This document shows, piece by piece, positions 36,385-45,972 of a stretch of DNA of 64,000 bases. Numbering within the stretch: position 1 is the first letter of the stretch; each line of letters opens with the position of its first letter. This DNA comes from Bacteroidota bacterium (GTDB taxonomy: Bacteria > Bacteroidota > Bacteroidia > NS11-12g > UBA955). The stretch spans positions 1 through 64,000 of the forward strand of contig CAUJCT010000031.1 of assembly GCA_963169345.1 (NCBI GenBank), written 5' to 3'. Both the position numbers and the translations under genes were made by a program. Below the pieces are notes generated by a model that ran no database searches, was not told the DNA's origin, and was given only the letters and a program-made list of their open reading frames with translations.

Positions 36385-36725
36385 ATTTAATTTGGGCAGG
36401 TATGCAGAAGTAGCTACAGAAATTCCGGAGCAGAATTGATTTTAGATAGGTGTCCAATAGATTACACATTGTCAGAGCAATAAAATTGGAGTTTAAATTT
36501 CGGGGTTTAAAGCCGAGTACTACAAAAACAGGACTCGTGCAATTGCTGTTAAATTTGAAGAGGATTGAGAATTAAGTGTCTGAAATTCAATACTTGGTGT
36601 ACATGTAAGACCAAAAAGCGGTTTAAAGCGGATTTAGATAAACAAAATGATGCGAATAATTTTGAATTATGTTTGTTAATTAGAGTTTAATCTCTATTTT
36701 TGCACTCCCAAATTTTATACACACC
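36385..36725. other. Non-coding region before rplS
   Basis: These 341 bp hold the rplS promoter (36672-36702). The rest is AT-rich; no tRNA, conserved hairpin with U-run or open frame of note was seen. Confidence 0.5.
36672..36702 (+). promoter_or_regulatory. Consensus promoter of rplS
   Basis: TTTG (36672-36675), 19 nt, then TATTTTTG (36695-36702), a perfect match to the phylum consensus. The ATG follows 23 nt later. Confidence 0.7.
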
Positions 36726-37067
36726 ATGGATTTAATAAAGTTAGTAGAAAAAGAATACTTGAAGGCTGACCTGCCAGATTTTAAAGCCGGTGACAAGGTT
36801 ACAGTGCACTATAAAATCAAAGAAGGTAACAAGGAGAGGATTCAGCTCTTCCAGGGTGATGTGATTCAGCGCAGAAATGCAGGCTTGAACGCTACCTTCA
36901 CTGTTAGAAAAATATCAAACGGTGTTGGAGTAGAGAGAATATTCCCATTACATTCACCAAACATTGAAAAAATTGAGGTGAACAAAATTGGTAAAGTTCG
37001 CAGAGCAAGAATATTCTATCTTAGAGGTCTTAGCGGTAAAGCTGCAAGAATTGCTGAAAAGCGCTAA
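36726..37067 (+). CDS. rplS: 50S ribosomal protein L19
   Basis: The 113-residue basic protein matches L19 along its length: [43 protein letters not shown] and the basic end [19 protein letters not shown]19 sits at the 30S-50S interface. In many bacteria it follows trmD; here it is alone with its own promoter and terminator. Confidence 0.97.
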   Translation: MDLIKLVEKEYLKADLPDFKAGDKVTVHYKIKEGNKERIQLFQGDVIQRRNAGLNATFTVRKISNGVGVERIFPLHSPNIEKIEVNKIGKVRRARIFYLRGLSGKAARIAEKR

Positions 37068-37107
37068 TTCCGAAAAAGAGAGGTTAATAGTTTTCATAGG
37101 TAACAAG

Positions 37108-37136
37108 AAAGGTCAACTTACAAGTTGGCCTTTTTT
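37108..37136 (+). terminator. Rho-independent terminator after rplS
   Basis: GGTCAACTT (37111-37119) pairs with AAGTTGGCC (37122-37130; one G-U pair) with a very short loop, followed by six T. Confidence 0.72.
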
Positions 37137-37163
37137 GTTGCTACATCTCATTATACTATAGAT

Positions 37164-37192
37164 AAAAAATTAGTCCGGTGTTGAGCCGGACT
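37164..37192 (-). terminator. Rho-independent terminator of the peroxiredoxin gene
   Basis: On the minus strand AGTCCGG pairs with CCGGACT (stem 37172-37178 / 37186-37192, 7-nt loop) and is followed by a T-run (37169-37164). It lies about 95 bp after the peroxiredoxin stop. Confidence 0.6.
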
Positions 37193-37286
37193 TATTACAT
37201 ACTATGACTAATTTACTTGTTTGGATTTATTTGATCCAAGAAGTTGTTTGCTGTCAAAAGAGACAGCTTTTAGTGATCCTGATATT

Positions 37287-37919
37287 TTAATGTTTGCTTA
37301 AGTATTCAGCAACACCTTTTGGAGTAGCATTCATGGCTTCTTCACCTTTTTCCCAGTTGGCTGGACAAACTTCGCCGTGAGATTCGTTGTGTTGAAGAGC
37401 ATCTACCATACGCAGAGTTTCGTCAACGCTTCTACCCAATGGCAGGTGATTCACAGTTTGGTGCATAACGATACCTTCTTTGTTGATTAAGAATAAACCT
37501 CTGAAAGCAATCATTGGACCGGTAGCTGATAATTCGCCGTTTTCGTTGTAATCGTATTGACCGAAAAGAACATCGTAGTTTGTTGCAATGGTTTTGGTTG
37601 TGTCGGCAACAATTGGATATTTAACACCTTGAATACCACCATTGTCTTTAGGGATTTGCAACCAGCTGAAATGACTTTCTTCAGTGTCGGTGCTGCATGC
37701 TACAACCTTTACACCTCTTTTTTCGAACTCATCCATTTTGGCCTGGAAAGCGTGTAACTCAGTCGGGCAAACAAAAGTGAAATCTTTAGGGTAAAAGAAT
37801 AACACAACGTGGTTTTTACCCAGATACTGGTCGAGGCTAAAATTCTCTACAATTTCTTCTCCGTTGATAACGGCAGGTGCGCTGAAATGTGGCGCTTTTT
37901 TTCCTACTAATACTGACAT
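37287..37919 (-). CDS. Typical 2-Cys peroxiredoxin (AhpC/TSA family)
   Basis: The 210-residue enzyme has the peroxidatic Cys51 in FTFVCPTELHAF and a resolving cysteine near residue 185 in GEVCPANW. It reduces hydrogen peroxide and organic peroxides in the cytoplasm using thioredoxin or AhpF. The GGLG element is replaced by GGIQG and the C-terminal YF motif is absent (ends EYLSKH), suggesting resistance to over-oxidation. It may belong to the OxyR regulon; no OxyR site was identified. Confidence 0.94.
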   Translation of the reverse strand: MSVLVGKKAPHFSAPAVINGEEIVENFSLDQYLGKNHVVLFFYPKDFTFVCPTELHAFQAKMDEFEKRGVKVVACSTDTEESHFSWLQIPKDNGGIQGVKYPIVADTTKTIATNYDVLFGQYDYNENGELSATGPMIAFRGLFLINKEGIVMHQTVNHLPLGRSVDETLRMVDALQHNESHGEVCPANWEKGEEAMNATPKGVAEYLSKH

Positions 37920-38038
37920 AATGCCGCAAAATTCAGGCTTATTTTTTACATTTCTGAATAGAATCTTACAATTTTATTATTTGTTTCATCTATATTATAA
38001 ATGAAATATATAGATAAAATTAATTATATAAAATCGCT

Positions 38039-41000
38039 TTATCGGCTAATTACCAATTGTCTGCGTACAATCATGCCATCTGTTTCAATGGTAATGATGT
38101 ATATGCCAGGTGGTAATATCTCCGAACTCATAGTTTTTAATGGGGTATCCAATACAGATGCATATAAAATACGTCCTGTTAAATCAGAAATTCGTAGACT
38201 TCCAATAGTGAAAGTAATGCCACGTAATTCGATGGTAAAGGAAGCGTTGCTGGGGTTCGGATAAATTAAAAGAACCTGGTCAGGACCTGTGGTGTCGTTT
38301 ATGTCTGTGGTTGTTTTACAATTAGGAGGATAAGTGTACTGAACGTATCGGATAAAATCTTCAGAACGATTGCCACTTGGATCAGTTACTCTATATGTAA
38401 TCTGGTAGATACCTTCTTCCCAGATATTGACATTTTGAGAAATAATCTGAATGAGTGGTTTCAATTGGCTGGATGTATAATAATTATCGCTGGTATAGAG
38501 GTCATCGTAAGGCCAAATGACTTCACCCACACAGCCTCTCAATGAAGCTCCCCACAACCGTGGAGCTGTTCGGTCTACAACAATGACAGTTCTTTGTTTT
38601 AATATTGAATTATCTGAACCATCGGTCGCTTTATAAATTTCGTGATAAGTACCCAGCACATCCTCATTGACATCTGAAGAAATGAGAACAACTACTGTTT
38701 TATCCGGACCGTAATAATTGTCTGTAACACTTACAGGAGCAGAGGCATACTGGGTTCTGACTTCATGGTAAACAATATCAGTTGTATTAAGATTTATCAC
38801 AGGAGGGATAAAATCATCCACCCTGTAGTTTCTATAGACAGTATCGGCTATGTTGCCACTGCTGTCATAAGCGGTGTACATAACAGAATAGATAGTTTTA
38901 TCGAAAGTATTAACGGGCTGGTTCATCGACCAAATTTTGTTCATGACCGGAAATCTGTCGTAATCGTCGTGAACCTCGGTTGGGTCAATCCAGATACTAC
39001 CAAGTTGTATATTGGTATCATTAGGGGCGTAAATGACAGGAGCAACCCGGTCTTTAACGCAGACATTTCGGATTACATTTGTTTTGATTCCAAAGTTATT
39101 TTGAACCGAATAGGTGATTTTGTAATTGCCAACTCTCCTGGTATTGACAGACCCACTGGTAATGATGTATGGAGTCAATACATAAAAGGGGTTGGGATTG
39201 TATGCTGTTGCACCCGGATCAAAGTAATCGGGATTATCTCTTTTTGCCTCAATGCAATCGTTGTTAACGGCATTTAAATTGATGACTGGCGGGTCGAAAT
39301 ATTGATAAGCTATGATTGTTCTGGATTTTTTTGTACGGTTGTTGGAGCAATCGCTGACCTCATAGTTCACTGTATATAAGCCTGTCACATCAGGGTCAAA
39401 ATCGGTTGTCATTATTATTTCACTTGTTATATCGCCTTGTGGGATATCGTATGCAGTCGCACCAGGGTCGACATAAGTACCTGAACCAGCTCTATAAAAA
39501 ATAGTATCAGGCCCCAGCATGGTTATGACAGGTGGACTGCTGTCTTTGGCTATTATTAAACCATAATCTTCAACATCCCCAACTGAAAAAGGCCCACATG
39601 GGCTGAAAGTTTGATTGATATAATGCATGATTAATCTCAATCTGATTTTACCATTATAAGTTTGGTTCATTCTGGGAATGAGAAAAGTGCTTGAGTCTGT
39701 TATTCCTGTAAATGAATCAATATATAATATCCTTTCAGATCCATTGTTAAAGACACCATCAGCATTCCAGTCGGCATAAGCTGAAACTCTCACCGGGTCT
39801 TTACTGGATTGTCTTGAAAATTTTAGTGTCAGATATTGACAATGGACAACTCTTGCAAGTGAACTATCTGAAAAGTTGCTGTAGCCATTCAAGCCAGAAC
39901 CTGATTTTTTATCAATTAGTGTGTCATTTAGATATAACAGTTGAAAATGGCTGATGCTGATATCTGAAGTTTGAACATAAGAGACCGGATGACAGTAATC
40001 TATGGCACAGATAAAATCTTTCTTAACGATAGTTTTGGTAGAGTTGGTTGGGTCGAGACTATTGAAGGCTTTAATGACAAATGTATAACAGGCCGCTGAA
40101 TCGAATCTTATGACAGGGATAGGGAATGAATCACCAGGCATACTGTTGTAAAGAATGACACCTTTTGAAGAAGCAGAAGGACTGGCGGGTGGATTAAGCA
40201 GTGTGTATGTAGTTGGTGTAATATATACTTCGAAGCGGTTAGCATTATCCGAACGAAATGTAAGTTGAACTTTTTCCTTTATCAGTGGACGGTATTCAGA
40301 ACTCAATATGTCAATCTGGGTTTGTGTATTGGGTTTATTGACGAAAAATGTGCTGCACTTTTGACTTTTACCAACGCATGAATTCATTTCCAGGCAAACC
40401 TTATAATTACCATCTGAAGGAAATGAGGTATTCAGGTCTTTGTTGTATGAGACAGTTTGGCCATCAATAGACCAGGTCCATGAAGGCAGTCCAACTATAT
40501 GCGGGGTTAAATTATAGAAGTTGGTTGGTACACCACTAAATAAATTTAATGCATTGACACCAAATTCGGGAACAGGTAAACTTGCCGGTCCGAGTTCGCT
40601 GGTGTATTCACCAAAGAAACCCGAGTCATTGCCGGAAGCATCTGATTCGAATAAAATAAACATACTGCCACTTCGGGCTATCAGTTCTTTTGGAGCTTTA
40701 CTTTGATAGTTGTAACTCGCCAGTAAAACTGTACCAGGGCCACCGGGGCTATTACCATCCCAAATTCTCAAAATGTCTTTGGAATCTTTAAATTTTAACT
40801 GATGTAATTTAAGTCTGATTGATTTGGCATTACAAGGGGTGATGCAGAGATAAGATCGGGCTCCATATCCCTGGTCATTGTCGTAATTTTGATTAGGACC
40901 ACCATTGTCAGCAATAATGCCCGATGCTGATTCAACATAGTTGTCACCATTTGGTCCGTATGTGCCAAATCCTAAATTAAAGTTATTGGGTAGCGAAACT

Positions 41001-42202
41001 TTTATATAACATTTTTTGATTTTTGGGGATGATGGTCCAATGTCATTAACTGCTCTAAGGACAACAGTGTAGCAACCCGGCACATCCAGCTCAAATTCTG
41101 GAGTTGAGGTGAATTCATTCAACCCATTTCCGGAAGGGTCAGAGATAACATCTCCGGTTAATAAACTCGGGTAGTAGTCCATCGATGCATAGGTTGTAGA
41201 ATCGTAAATTTCCCATTCCCATTTCCATGGACCCTGAGCAGACAAATCGAATAACTTGACAACATCATATTGATAGATGGAAGTTGAACTGGCAATAAAA
41301 TCTACTATTGGTGTAGAGGTTGGAGCATTTACTGAAAAGCATTTGACAATACTGTCGCTGCCCAGACAGTTGGTGCTGCTTAGTTTCATGCATTTAGTGC
41401 CAGATGTCGTCCATGTTGTAGGTTTTGTGCTAAAATCAGGGGTTTTGCCATATTGCTCAATTGTGCCATCGTTATTGGCATCCCAGTTATGATTGATGTA
41501 ACCGGTTGTATTGGCGTTGACAAAATTTCTTACTGTTTTAATCCAGATATTGCTTGGAGCGATGAAATCTGCCGCGAGTTGAGTTGGTTTGTCAATCACA
41601 ATGCTCATATCAAGCGTTTCGCCGTAATAAGGAGGTCCAGAGCAAGAAGTGCAGCCATACGAAGCCTGCATTGTGTATACATTGTAATTACATACCAAAC
41701 GCATCCGGGTGGCTCCAAGTTTCGCATTGCAGGGAATTGTAAATTCTTTGCTTTTTAGTATGCTTTGTTTGAATGGACCATTGTTGGCATCCGACCAGGC
41801 ACCCAAATATTCACCACCGTCCAGAAAATCCTTATCATTATTAAGATCAATGAACAATCCAAAGTTGGCGTAATATCTGTATGCGGAAGATGAACTTGCA
41901 TCAATGAAATAAGTGTGCCCGGTAACAAGTGGAAATGCCTTTGATGGCGTATTAGAAAGTCTGTATTCTTGTCCGCAGTTGGTGCCGCCGCTATAACCAT
42001 CAGCAGCATGATTGTAAATAATGTTTTGATTTTCCCTTATTCGAACCTGTTCAATTGCGATGACATAATTGTTGGCAGAATAACCACCTAAACTCGAATT
42101 CTGATAATAGTGCGAACCATCACACCATGGCGCCTGAGCATGGATAAAAGAACATAAAAGAAAGCTAAGAAAACAGAGTATTTTTATAGTAGTTTTAATC
42201 AC
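38039..42202 (-). CDS. Giant multi-domain T9SS type A cargo (GEVED, CUB-like, PKD-like, DUF5011)
   Basis: The 1,387-residue protein starts at a GTG and has a signal peptide ending IHAQ (about 23). In order: a GEVED-like domain (about 90-205), PKD-like units with DWDANNDGT-type segments, a CUB-like domain (about 425-540, with SGFFGEYTSE), another PKD-like unit, a second GEVED domain ending VGDVEDYGLII (about 800-900), several DUF5011-type Ig repeats (VDPGATAYD, FDPGATAY), and a T9SS type A end (IYPNPSNASF, LPPGIYIITI). A surface adhesin or matrix protein is likely; no catalytic site is visible. Confidence 0.85.
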   Translation of the reverse strand: MIKTTIKILCFLSFLLCSFIHAQAPWCDGSHYYQNSSLGGYSANNYVIAIEQVRIRENQNIIYNHAADGYSGGTNCGQEYRLSNTPSKAFPLVTGHTYFIDASSSSAYRYYANFGLFIDLNNDKDFLDGGEYLGAWSDANNGPFKQSILKSKEFTIPCNAKLGATRMRLVCNYNVYTMQASYGCTSCSGPPYYGETLDMSIVIDKPTQLAADFIAPSNIWIKTVRNFVNANTTGYINHNWDANNDGTIEQYGKTPDFSTKPTTWTTSGTKCMKLSSTNCLGSDSIVKCFSVNAPTSTPIVDFIASSTSIYQYDVVKLFDLSAQGPWKWEWEIYDSTTYASMDYYPSLLTGDVISDPSGNGLNEFTSTPEFELDVPGCYTVVLRAVNDIGPSSPKIKKCYIKVSLPNNFNLGFGTYGPNGDNYVESASGIIADNGGPNQNYDNDQGYGARSYLCITPCNAKSIRLKLHQLKFKDSKDILRIWDGNSPGGPGTVLLASYNYQSKAPKELIARSGSMFILFESDASGNDSGFFGEYTSELGPASLPVPEFGVNALNLFSGVPTNFYNLTPHIVGLPSWTWSIDGQTVSYNKDLNTSFPSDGNYKVCLEMNSCVGKSQKCSTFFVNKPNTQTQIDILSSEYRPLIKEKVQLTFRSDNANRFEVYITPTTYTLLNPPASPSASSKGVILYNSMPGDSFPIPVIRFDSAACYTFVIKAFNSLDPTNSTKTIVKKDFICAIDYCHPVSYVQTSDISISHFQLLYLNDTLIDKKSGSGLNGYSNFSDSSLARVVHCQYLTLKFSRQSSKDPVRVSAYADWNADGVFNNGSERILYIDSFTGITDSSTFLIPRMNQTYNGKIRLRLIMHYINQTFSPCGPFSVGDVEDYGLIIAKDSSPPVITMLGPDTIFYRAGSGTYVDPGATAYDIPQGDITSEIIMTTDFDPDVTGLYTVNYEVSDCSNNRTKKSRTIIAYQYFDPPVINLNAVNNDCIEAKRDNPDYFDPGATAYNPNPFYVLTPYIITSGSVNTRRVGNYKITYSVQNNFGIKTNVIRNVCVKDRVAPVIYAPNDTNIQLGSIWIDPTEVHDDYDRFPVMNKIWSMNQPVNTFDKTIYSVMYTAYDSSGNIADTVYRNYRVDDFIPPVINLNTTDIVYHEVRTQYASAPVSVTDNYYGPDKTVVVLISSDVNEDVLGTYHEIYKATDGSDNSILKQRTVIVVDRTAPRLWGASLRGCVGEVIWPYDDLYTSDNYYTSSQLKPLIQIISQNVNIWEEGIYQITYRVTDPSGNRSEDFIRYVQYTYPPNCKTTTDINDTTGPDQVLLIYPNPSNASFTIELRGITFTIGSLRISDLTGRILYASVLDTPLKTMSSEILPPGIYIITIETDGMIVRRQLVISR

Positions 42203-42310
42203 AATAGGCAGTTTGATTTCTTCAATATTAAAACTCTTTAAATCAAAATCCTATTATTAGAAATTATTTGAAAGTTTTATGACATTATCAGAATTTTGGT
42301 AAAAAGAAAC

Positions 42311-42345
42311 AAAAAAAAAACGCCAGAGATGTTCTGACGTTTTTT
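42311..42345 (-). terminator. Bidirectional-looking terminator after the desaturase gene
   Basis: AACGCCAGA (42319-42327) pairs with TCTGACGTT (42333-42341) with one mismatch. It is flanked by A10 on one side and T6 on the other, so it can end transcripts on either strand. It lies 20 bp after the desaturase stop. Confidence 0.65.
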
Positions 42346-42365
42346 AAATATGATTATTGAGAAGA

Positions 42366-43436
42366 TTAAGCTTTGCCCATTTCTCTCAGGTGAGAGATGT
42401 GTGAGGCAACAGCCAATCGAACTCTTGGATACTCGATATACGGAATATTGTATTCGCGGCAAACCTGTTTAACAATTTCGCTGATAGCAGGATAATGTAT
42501 GTGCGAGATATGCGGAAACAAGTGATGTTCAATCTGAAAGTTTAAACCACCGGTGAACCAGGAAACGATTTTGTTTTTTGTGGCAAAATTAGCTGTGGTT
42601 TTTAACTGGTGAACAGCCCATTCATCTTCTACTTTTCCGGTTTTAGCATCCACTTCAGGGAAGTGAGTATCAGAGACTGTATGAGCCAACTGGAAAACAA
42701 GACTTAAAACGATACCTGCAAATAAACCATAGGTTAAAAATCCTATCATCCAGTTAGTAAATCCTACCATGATGATTGGAATTATAACGAACAGGATAAG
42801 GTGAAGTGCTTTAAAGCCCCAGAAAGAAAAATGCTCTTGAATGCTCATTTTTTTGATAGGCATCTGACCTACTTTTTTGGTAAAGTATTTTTTATAGTCA
42901 GTAAAGAATATCCAATAAATGTAGAGCAATGAATAAGCAACCAGGAAATAGATGTGCTGATATTTATGGATACCATATCTTTTTTGTGATTCACAAAGTC
43001 TAAGGAATGGTTTTGCATTGATATCATCATCCATGCCTTCGATGTTTGTGAAGGTGTGGTGCACAACATTGTGTTTGGTCTTCCACATAAAGACATTAGC
43101 GCCTAATATGTTTAAAGACAGGCCGGCAAGTTCGTTCAACCATTTTTGTTGACTAAAACTGCCATGAGCGCCATCGTGCATAATGTTAAAGCCGATGGCC
43201 GAAGTGAGAGCACCCAAAATAATACATTCGGTTAAACTGATAAAAATATTATCAGATGTAAAGAAAATTAGGTGCGTGTAAACTGCAATGAAACTTACAA
43301 CCAGAATGATGGCTTTATTGTAAAGCTTGAAATTACCGGTTGGTTTCGACTTAATCTCAACAAAATAGTCATTGATGCGTTTTCTTAGTTCTGCGTGAAA
43401 TGAGTTAGTTGGGTTTAAGAATCTAGGGATTATCAT
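42366..43436 (-). CDS. Membrane fatty acid desaturase (acyl-lipid/acyl-CoA type)
   Basis: The 356-residue protein has the three histidine boxes of di-iron desaturases: HDGAH, HNVVHHT and QIEHHLFPH. The Q-x-x-HH form of the third box is characteristic of the front-end/DesA-like group, here without a cytochrome b5 domain. Four to six membrane helices surround the boxes. It introduces a cis double bond into membrane acyl chains. A TACCTTTG -7 box (minus, 43468-43461) precedes the start. Single gene with its own terminator. Confidence 0.92.
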   Translation of the reverse strand: MIIPRFLNPTNSFHAELRKRINDYFVEIKSKPTGNFKLYNKAIILVVSFIAVYTHLIFFTSDNIFISLTECIILGALTSAIGFNIMHDGAHGSFSQQKWLNELAGLSLNILGANVFMWKTKHNVVHHTFTNIEGMDDDINAKPFLRLCESQKRYGIHKYQHIYFLVAYSLLYIYWIFFTDYKKYFTKKVGQMPIKKMSIQEHFSFWGFKALHLILFVIIPIIMVGFTNWMIGFLTYGLFAGIVLSLVFQLAHTVSDTHFPEVDAKTGKVEDEWAVHQLKTTANFATKNKIVSWFTGGLNFQIEHHLFPHISHIHYPAISEIVKQVCREYNIPYIEYPRVRLAVASHISHLREMGKA

Positions 43437-43665
43437 GAATTTTTATATCCTTTAAAAAGGCAAAGGTAGTGCAAAATGTTTGTTATTTATTAACTGAGTT
43501 GGTCATATTGGTAAATACTGATGTAAGTCATAGTAAATGAAGACATTAGCAATGCTGTTCCACGCTTATTTCAACTTGTTATTCAGGATTTTGAGGCCAG
43601 TGGAACATCTTTTCTTTGAAATCAGATTTATGAAAAAAAAATCTAAATTCTAAGCCGATTGGCGC

Positions 43666-43673
43666 TATCTTTG
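43666..43673 (+). promoter_or_regulatory. -7 box TATCTTTG just before the pseudouridine synthase gene
   Basis: A perfect TAnnTTTG ends 7 nt before ATG 43681, predicting a leaderless or nearly leaderless mRNA. No TTTG is seen at the standard -33 distance. Confidence 0.45.
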
Positions 43674-43680
43674 CGGCCAA

Positions 43681-45096
43681 ATGTCTTTTAAAAAACATAA
43701 GGGTAGCGAAGGTAGAGATAAACCTTTCAAAAGTAAGGGAAAAGGGTTTAAAGATAAACCTTTTGCAAAAGAGGGAGCTCGCAAACCCTATAAAACTGAT
43801 AAGTCAGGTGCTGATAAAGGTTCTAAATCCGGTATTAGAACATCCAAAAACTCGGAATACAATGTATTCGACAAGGATGAGCTGGCACCACCTCGTTTTT
43901 TAGCGAAGAGAAGTGATAGTCCTTATGGTGCTAAGAAAAGAGATGACAGGAAACCTTACAGTAAGTCAAGACCTGATTTTGACAAGAAAAACAGCGACGG
44001 ATCATTTGGGGACAACAAACGAGGAGACAGGAAACCATACGGTAAATCCAGACCGGACTTTGATAAGAAAAGCAATGATGGGTCATTTGGTGACAGTAAA
44101 AGAGGAGACAGGAAGCCATTCAGCAGGTCGAAACCCGATTTCGACAAGAAAGGAAGAGATGGTGGTTTTGGTCAGAAGAGCAGAGAGGATAGAAAACCAT
44201 ATTCAAAATCAAGACCTGAATTTGATAAAAGAGAATCCGGAAAATCTTTCAAGGAGCGTGAATCTAATGGCACTAAAAAGCCATTCAGACCAAAATACGA
44301 TCCTGAAGTAAAAATCAGAAAGTCATACAGAGAAAGAAAAGAGGCATTAACTGGTGGTCCGTCAAAGGAAACGGATGATATCAGACTCAATAAATATCTT
44401 GCCAACTCAGGTATCTGCAGCAGAAGGGAAGCCGACGAACTCATCAGCCAGGGACTTGTTTCAGTCAACGGCAATATTGTAACCGAGATGGGTTATAAAG
44501 TGAAGAAAGAAGATGTGGTTAAATATGATGGAAGAAAGATTATGCCTGAGCCTTATGTTTATATTTTGATGAATAAACCTAAGGATTTTATTACAACTAC
44601 TGATGATGAAAAAGGTCGCAAAACCGTGATGGATTTGCTGGCGGATAAAATACCACAAAGAGTATTTCCAATTGGTCGTCTCGACCGTAATACAACAGGC
44701 GTTTTGCTCTTGACCAATGATGGGGAAGTTACACAAGCACTGACCCACCCGAGTTTCGAAATTAAGAAAGTGTACCATGTTGTTTTGGATAAAAAAGTAT
44801 CCGGAAATGAACTGGACAAACTGGTAAGCGGTGTAGAGCTGGAAGATGGAACTGTGTTTGCAGATGCTGCAACTTTTGTAGATAATGAGGACAGAAGGCA
44901 TGTTGGTGTAGAAATTCACAGTGGAAGGAACAGGGTTGTAAGACGAATGTTTGAAGCTCTGGGATTTGAAGTCGAAAAACTTGACAGAGTGAGTATGGGA
45001 ATTTTCACAAAGAAAGATTTACCACGCGGTAAATGGCGCTTCCTTACTCAAAGTGAAATTGGGTTTCTGATGAAACTCAAGAGTAAGATGAATTGA
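43681..45096 (+). CDS. RsuA/RluB-family pseudouridine synthase with repetitive basic N-terminal tail
   Basis: The 471-residue protein has a ~230-residue low-complexity N-terminal tail rich in Lys, Arg, Asp, Ser and Gly, including 3.6 copies of a 27-residue repeat. An S4 RNA-binding domain follows (RLNKYLANSGICSRREADELI), then the catalytic domain with GRLDRNTTGVLLLTND, whose Asp is the nucleophile, and NRVVRRMFEALG. It isomerises a uridine in rRNA, most likely 23S (RluB-like). The charged disordered tail is common in Bacteroidetes homologues and may contact ribosomal RNA. Confidence 0.9.
   Translation: MSFKKHKGSEGRDKPFKSKGKGFKDKPFAKEGARKPYKTDKSGADKGSKSGIRTSKNSEYNVFDKDELAPPRFLAKRSDSPYGAKKRDDRKPYSKSRPDFDKKNSDGSFGDNKRGDRKPYGKSRPDFDKKSNDGSFGDSKRGDRKPFSRSKPDFDKKGRDGGFGQKSREDRKPYSKSRPEFDKRESGKSFKERESNGTKKPFRPKYDPEVKIRKSYRERKEALTGGPSKETDDIRLNKYLANSGICSRREADELISQGLVSVNGNIVTEMGYKVKKEDVVKYDGRKIMPEPYVYILMNKPKDFITTTDDEKGRKTVMDLLADKIPQRVFPIGRLDRNTTGVLLLTNDGEVTQALTHPSFEIKKVYHVVLDKKVSGNELDKLVSGVELEDGTVFADAATFVDNEDRRHVGVEIHSGRNRVVRRMFEALGFEVEKLDRVSMGIFTKKDLPRGKWRFLTQSEIGFLMKLKSKMN
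43939..44235 (+). repeat. 81-bp tandem repeat inside the pseudouridine synthase gene
   Basis: Units begin at 43939, 44020, 44101 and 44182 (the last partial). Each codes 27 residues beginning RGDRKP and containing SRPDFDKK then GSFG. The reading frame is kept and third positions have drifted, so the array is selected at protein level. Confidence 0.8.
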
Positions 45097-45251
45097 TTTG
45101 ACATCCAATTGGTTCTGTCATTTTTCTGTAAAATTTAATTTATTTTTTTCATTAAGAATCTGTCATTTCAATTTGAAGTGAAAAAGTATGGATTCACAAA
45201 AAATACTGCAAATTTCTTTTAGCAGTTTGAGCAAAGCATTAGTATTGTCAG

Positions 45252-45950
45252 GTGTTTTTGAAATGGTGGGTTTGGGATGTTCTGGATTTGCTTTATCCAA
45301 GGATTTGTCCGGGTTGTGGCATGCCTTTAAGGCGTAAGGAGAGAATCATTTGCCTGTTTTGTTTATTGAAATTGCCAAGGACTTTATTTAAATGCAGAAG
45401 TGACAATGCATTCGAAAAGATGTTAAAGGGCAGGGTCAGAATATTTGAGGCCAGTGCATTTCTTTATTTCGCCAAGTCGGGTTTAGCACAAAGATTAATG
45501 CATGCTTTGAAGTATGGAGGTGACAAAGCCTTAGGGATTCAGTTAGGTCGGTTTTTTGCAGAAGAACTGATTAAGGATGAGCAGTTTATAAAACCTGATT
45601 TATTGGTTTCAGTGCCTTTGCATCCTGATAAACTTAGTAAAAGGGGTTATAATCAAAGTGAAATGATTGCTTTAGGGTTATCAGAGAAGTTAGGGGTTCC
45701 ATACAGAAATGATGTATTGGTAAGGGTAAGGCATACGGAGACGCAGACAAGAAAGAAGCGATTTGAGAGATGGGAAAATATGAAGGATGGATTTGGAGTA
45801 GAAGCTTCGGCAGGACTCAATAAAGTACATATTGCGATTGTGGATGATGTGGTAACTACGGGGGCAACTTTAGAAGTTTGTGCAGAGACACTTCATGCTC
45901 ACTTGGAATGTGAAGTCAGCTTGTTTACCCTATGTATAGCAATTCGTTAA
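45252..45950 (+). CDS. ComF-family phosphoribosyltransferase-like protein
   Basis: The 232-residue protein has an N-terminal four-cysteine zinc site (CPGCGM and CLFC) and a type I phosphoribosyltransferase domain. That domain has VSVPLHPDKLSKRGYNQSE and the PRPP loop IVDDVVTTGATLE. ComF/GntX proteins function in DNA uptake or recombination in other phyla; the biochemical activity is unproven. The start is a GTG at 45252. A near-consensus -7 box (TAGTATTG) ends 4 nt upstream. Confidence 0.9.
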   Translation: MFLKWWVWDVLDLLYPRICPGCGMPLRRKERIICLFCLLKLPRTLFKCRSDNAFEKMLKGRVRIFEASAFLYFAKSGLAQRLMHALKYGGDKALGIQLGRFFAEELIKDEQFIKPDLLVSVPLHPDKLSKRGYNQSEMIALGLSEKLGVPYRNDVLVRVRHTETQTRKKRFERWENMKDGFGVEASAGLNKVHIAIVDDVVTTGATLEVCAETLHAHLECEVSLFTLCIAIR

Positions 45951-45956
45951 ATTGAC

Positions 45957-45964
45957 TATATTTG
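45957..45964 (+). promoter_or_regulatory. -7 box TATATTTG that decides the Calx-beta protein start
   Basis: The perfect TAnnTTTG lies inside the first codons of the longest open frame (TTG 45952). This favours the ATG at 45973, 8 nt downstream, and predicts a very short or absent leader. Confidence 0.45.
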
Positions 45965-45972
45965 CAAAAAAG

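Noticed and set aside
38765..39277. 170-codon forward frame opposite the giant T9SS gene
   Set aside because: It lies wholly antisense to a well-supported secreted protein, has no signal peptide or domain, and is explained as a shadow frame.
43939..44235. Regularly spaced ~80-bp repeats that could suggest a CRISPR-like array
   Set aside because: Units are contiguous, in frame and coding; there are no unique spacers between constant repeats.
45099..45120. TGACA...TGTCA inverted repeat with a following T-run after the pseudouridine synthase gene
   Set aside because: The stem is only 5 bp with a 12-nt loop; too weak to list as a terminator or operator.
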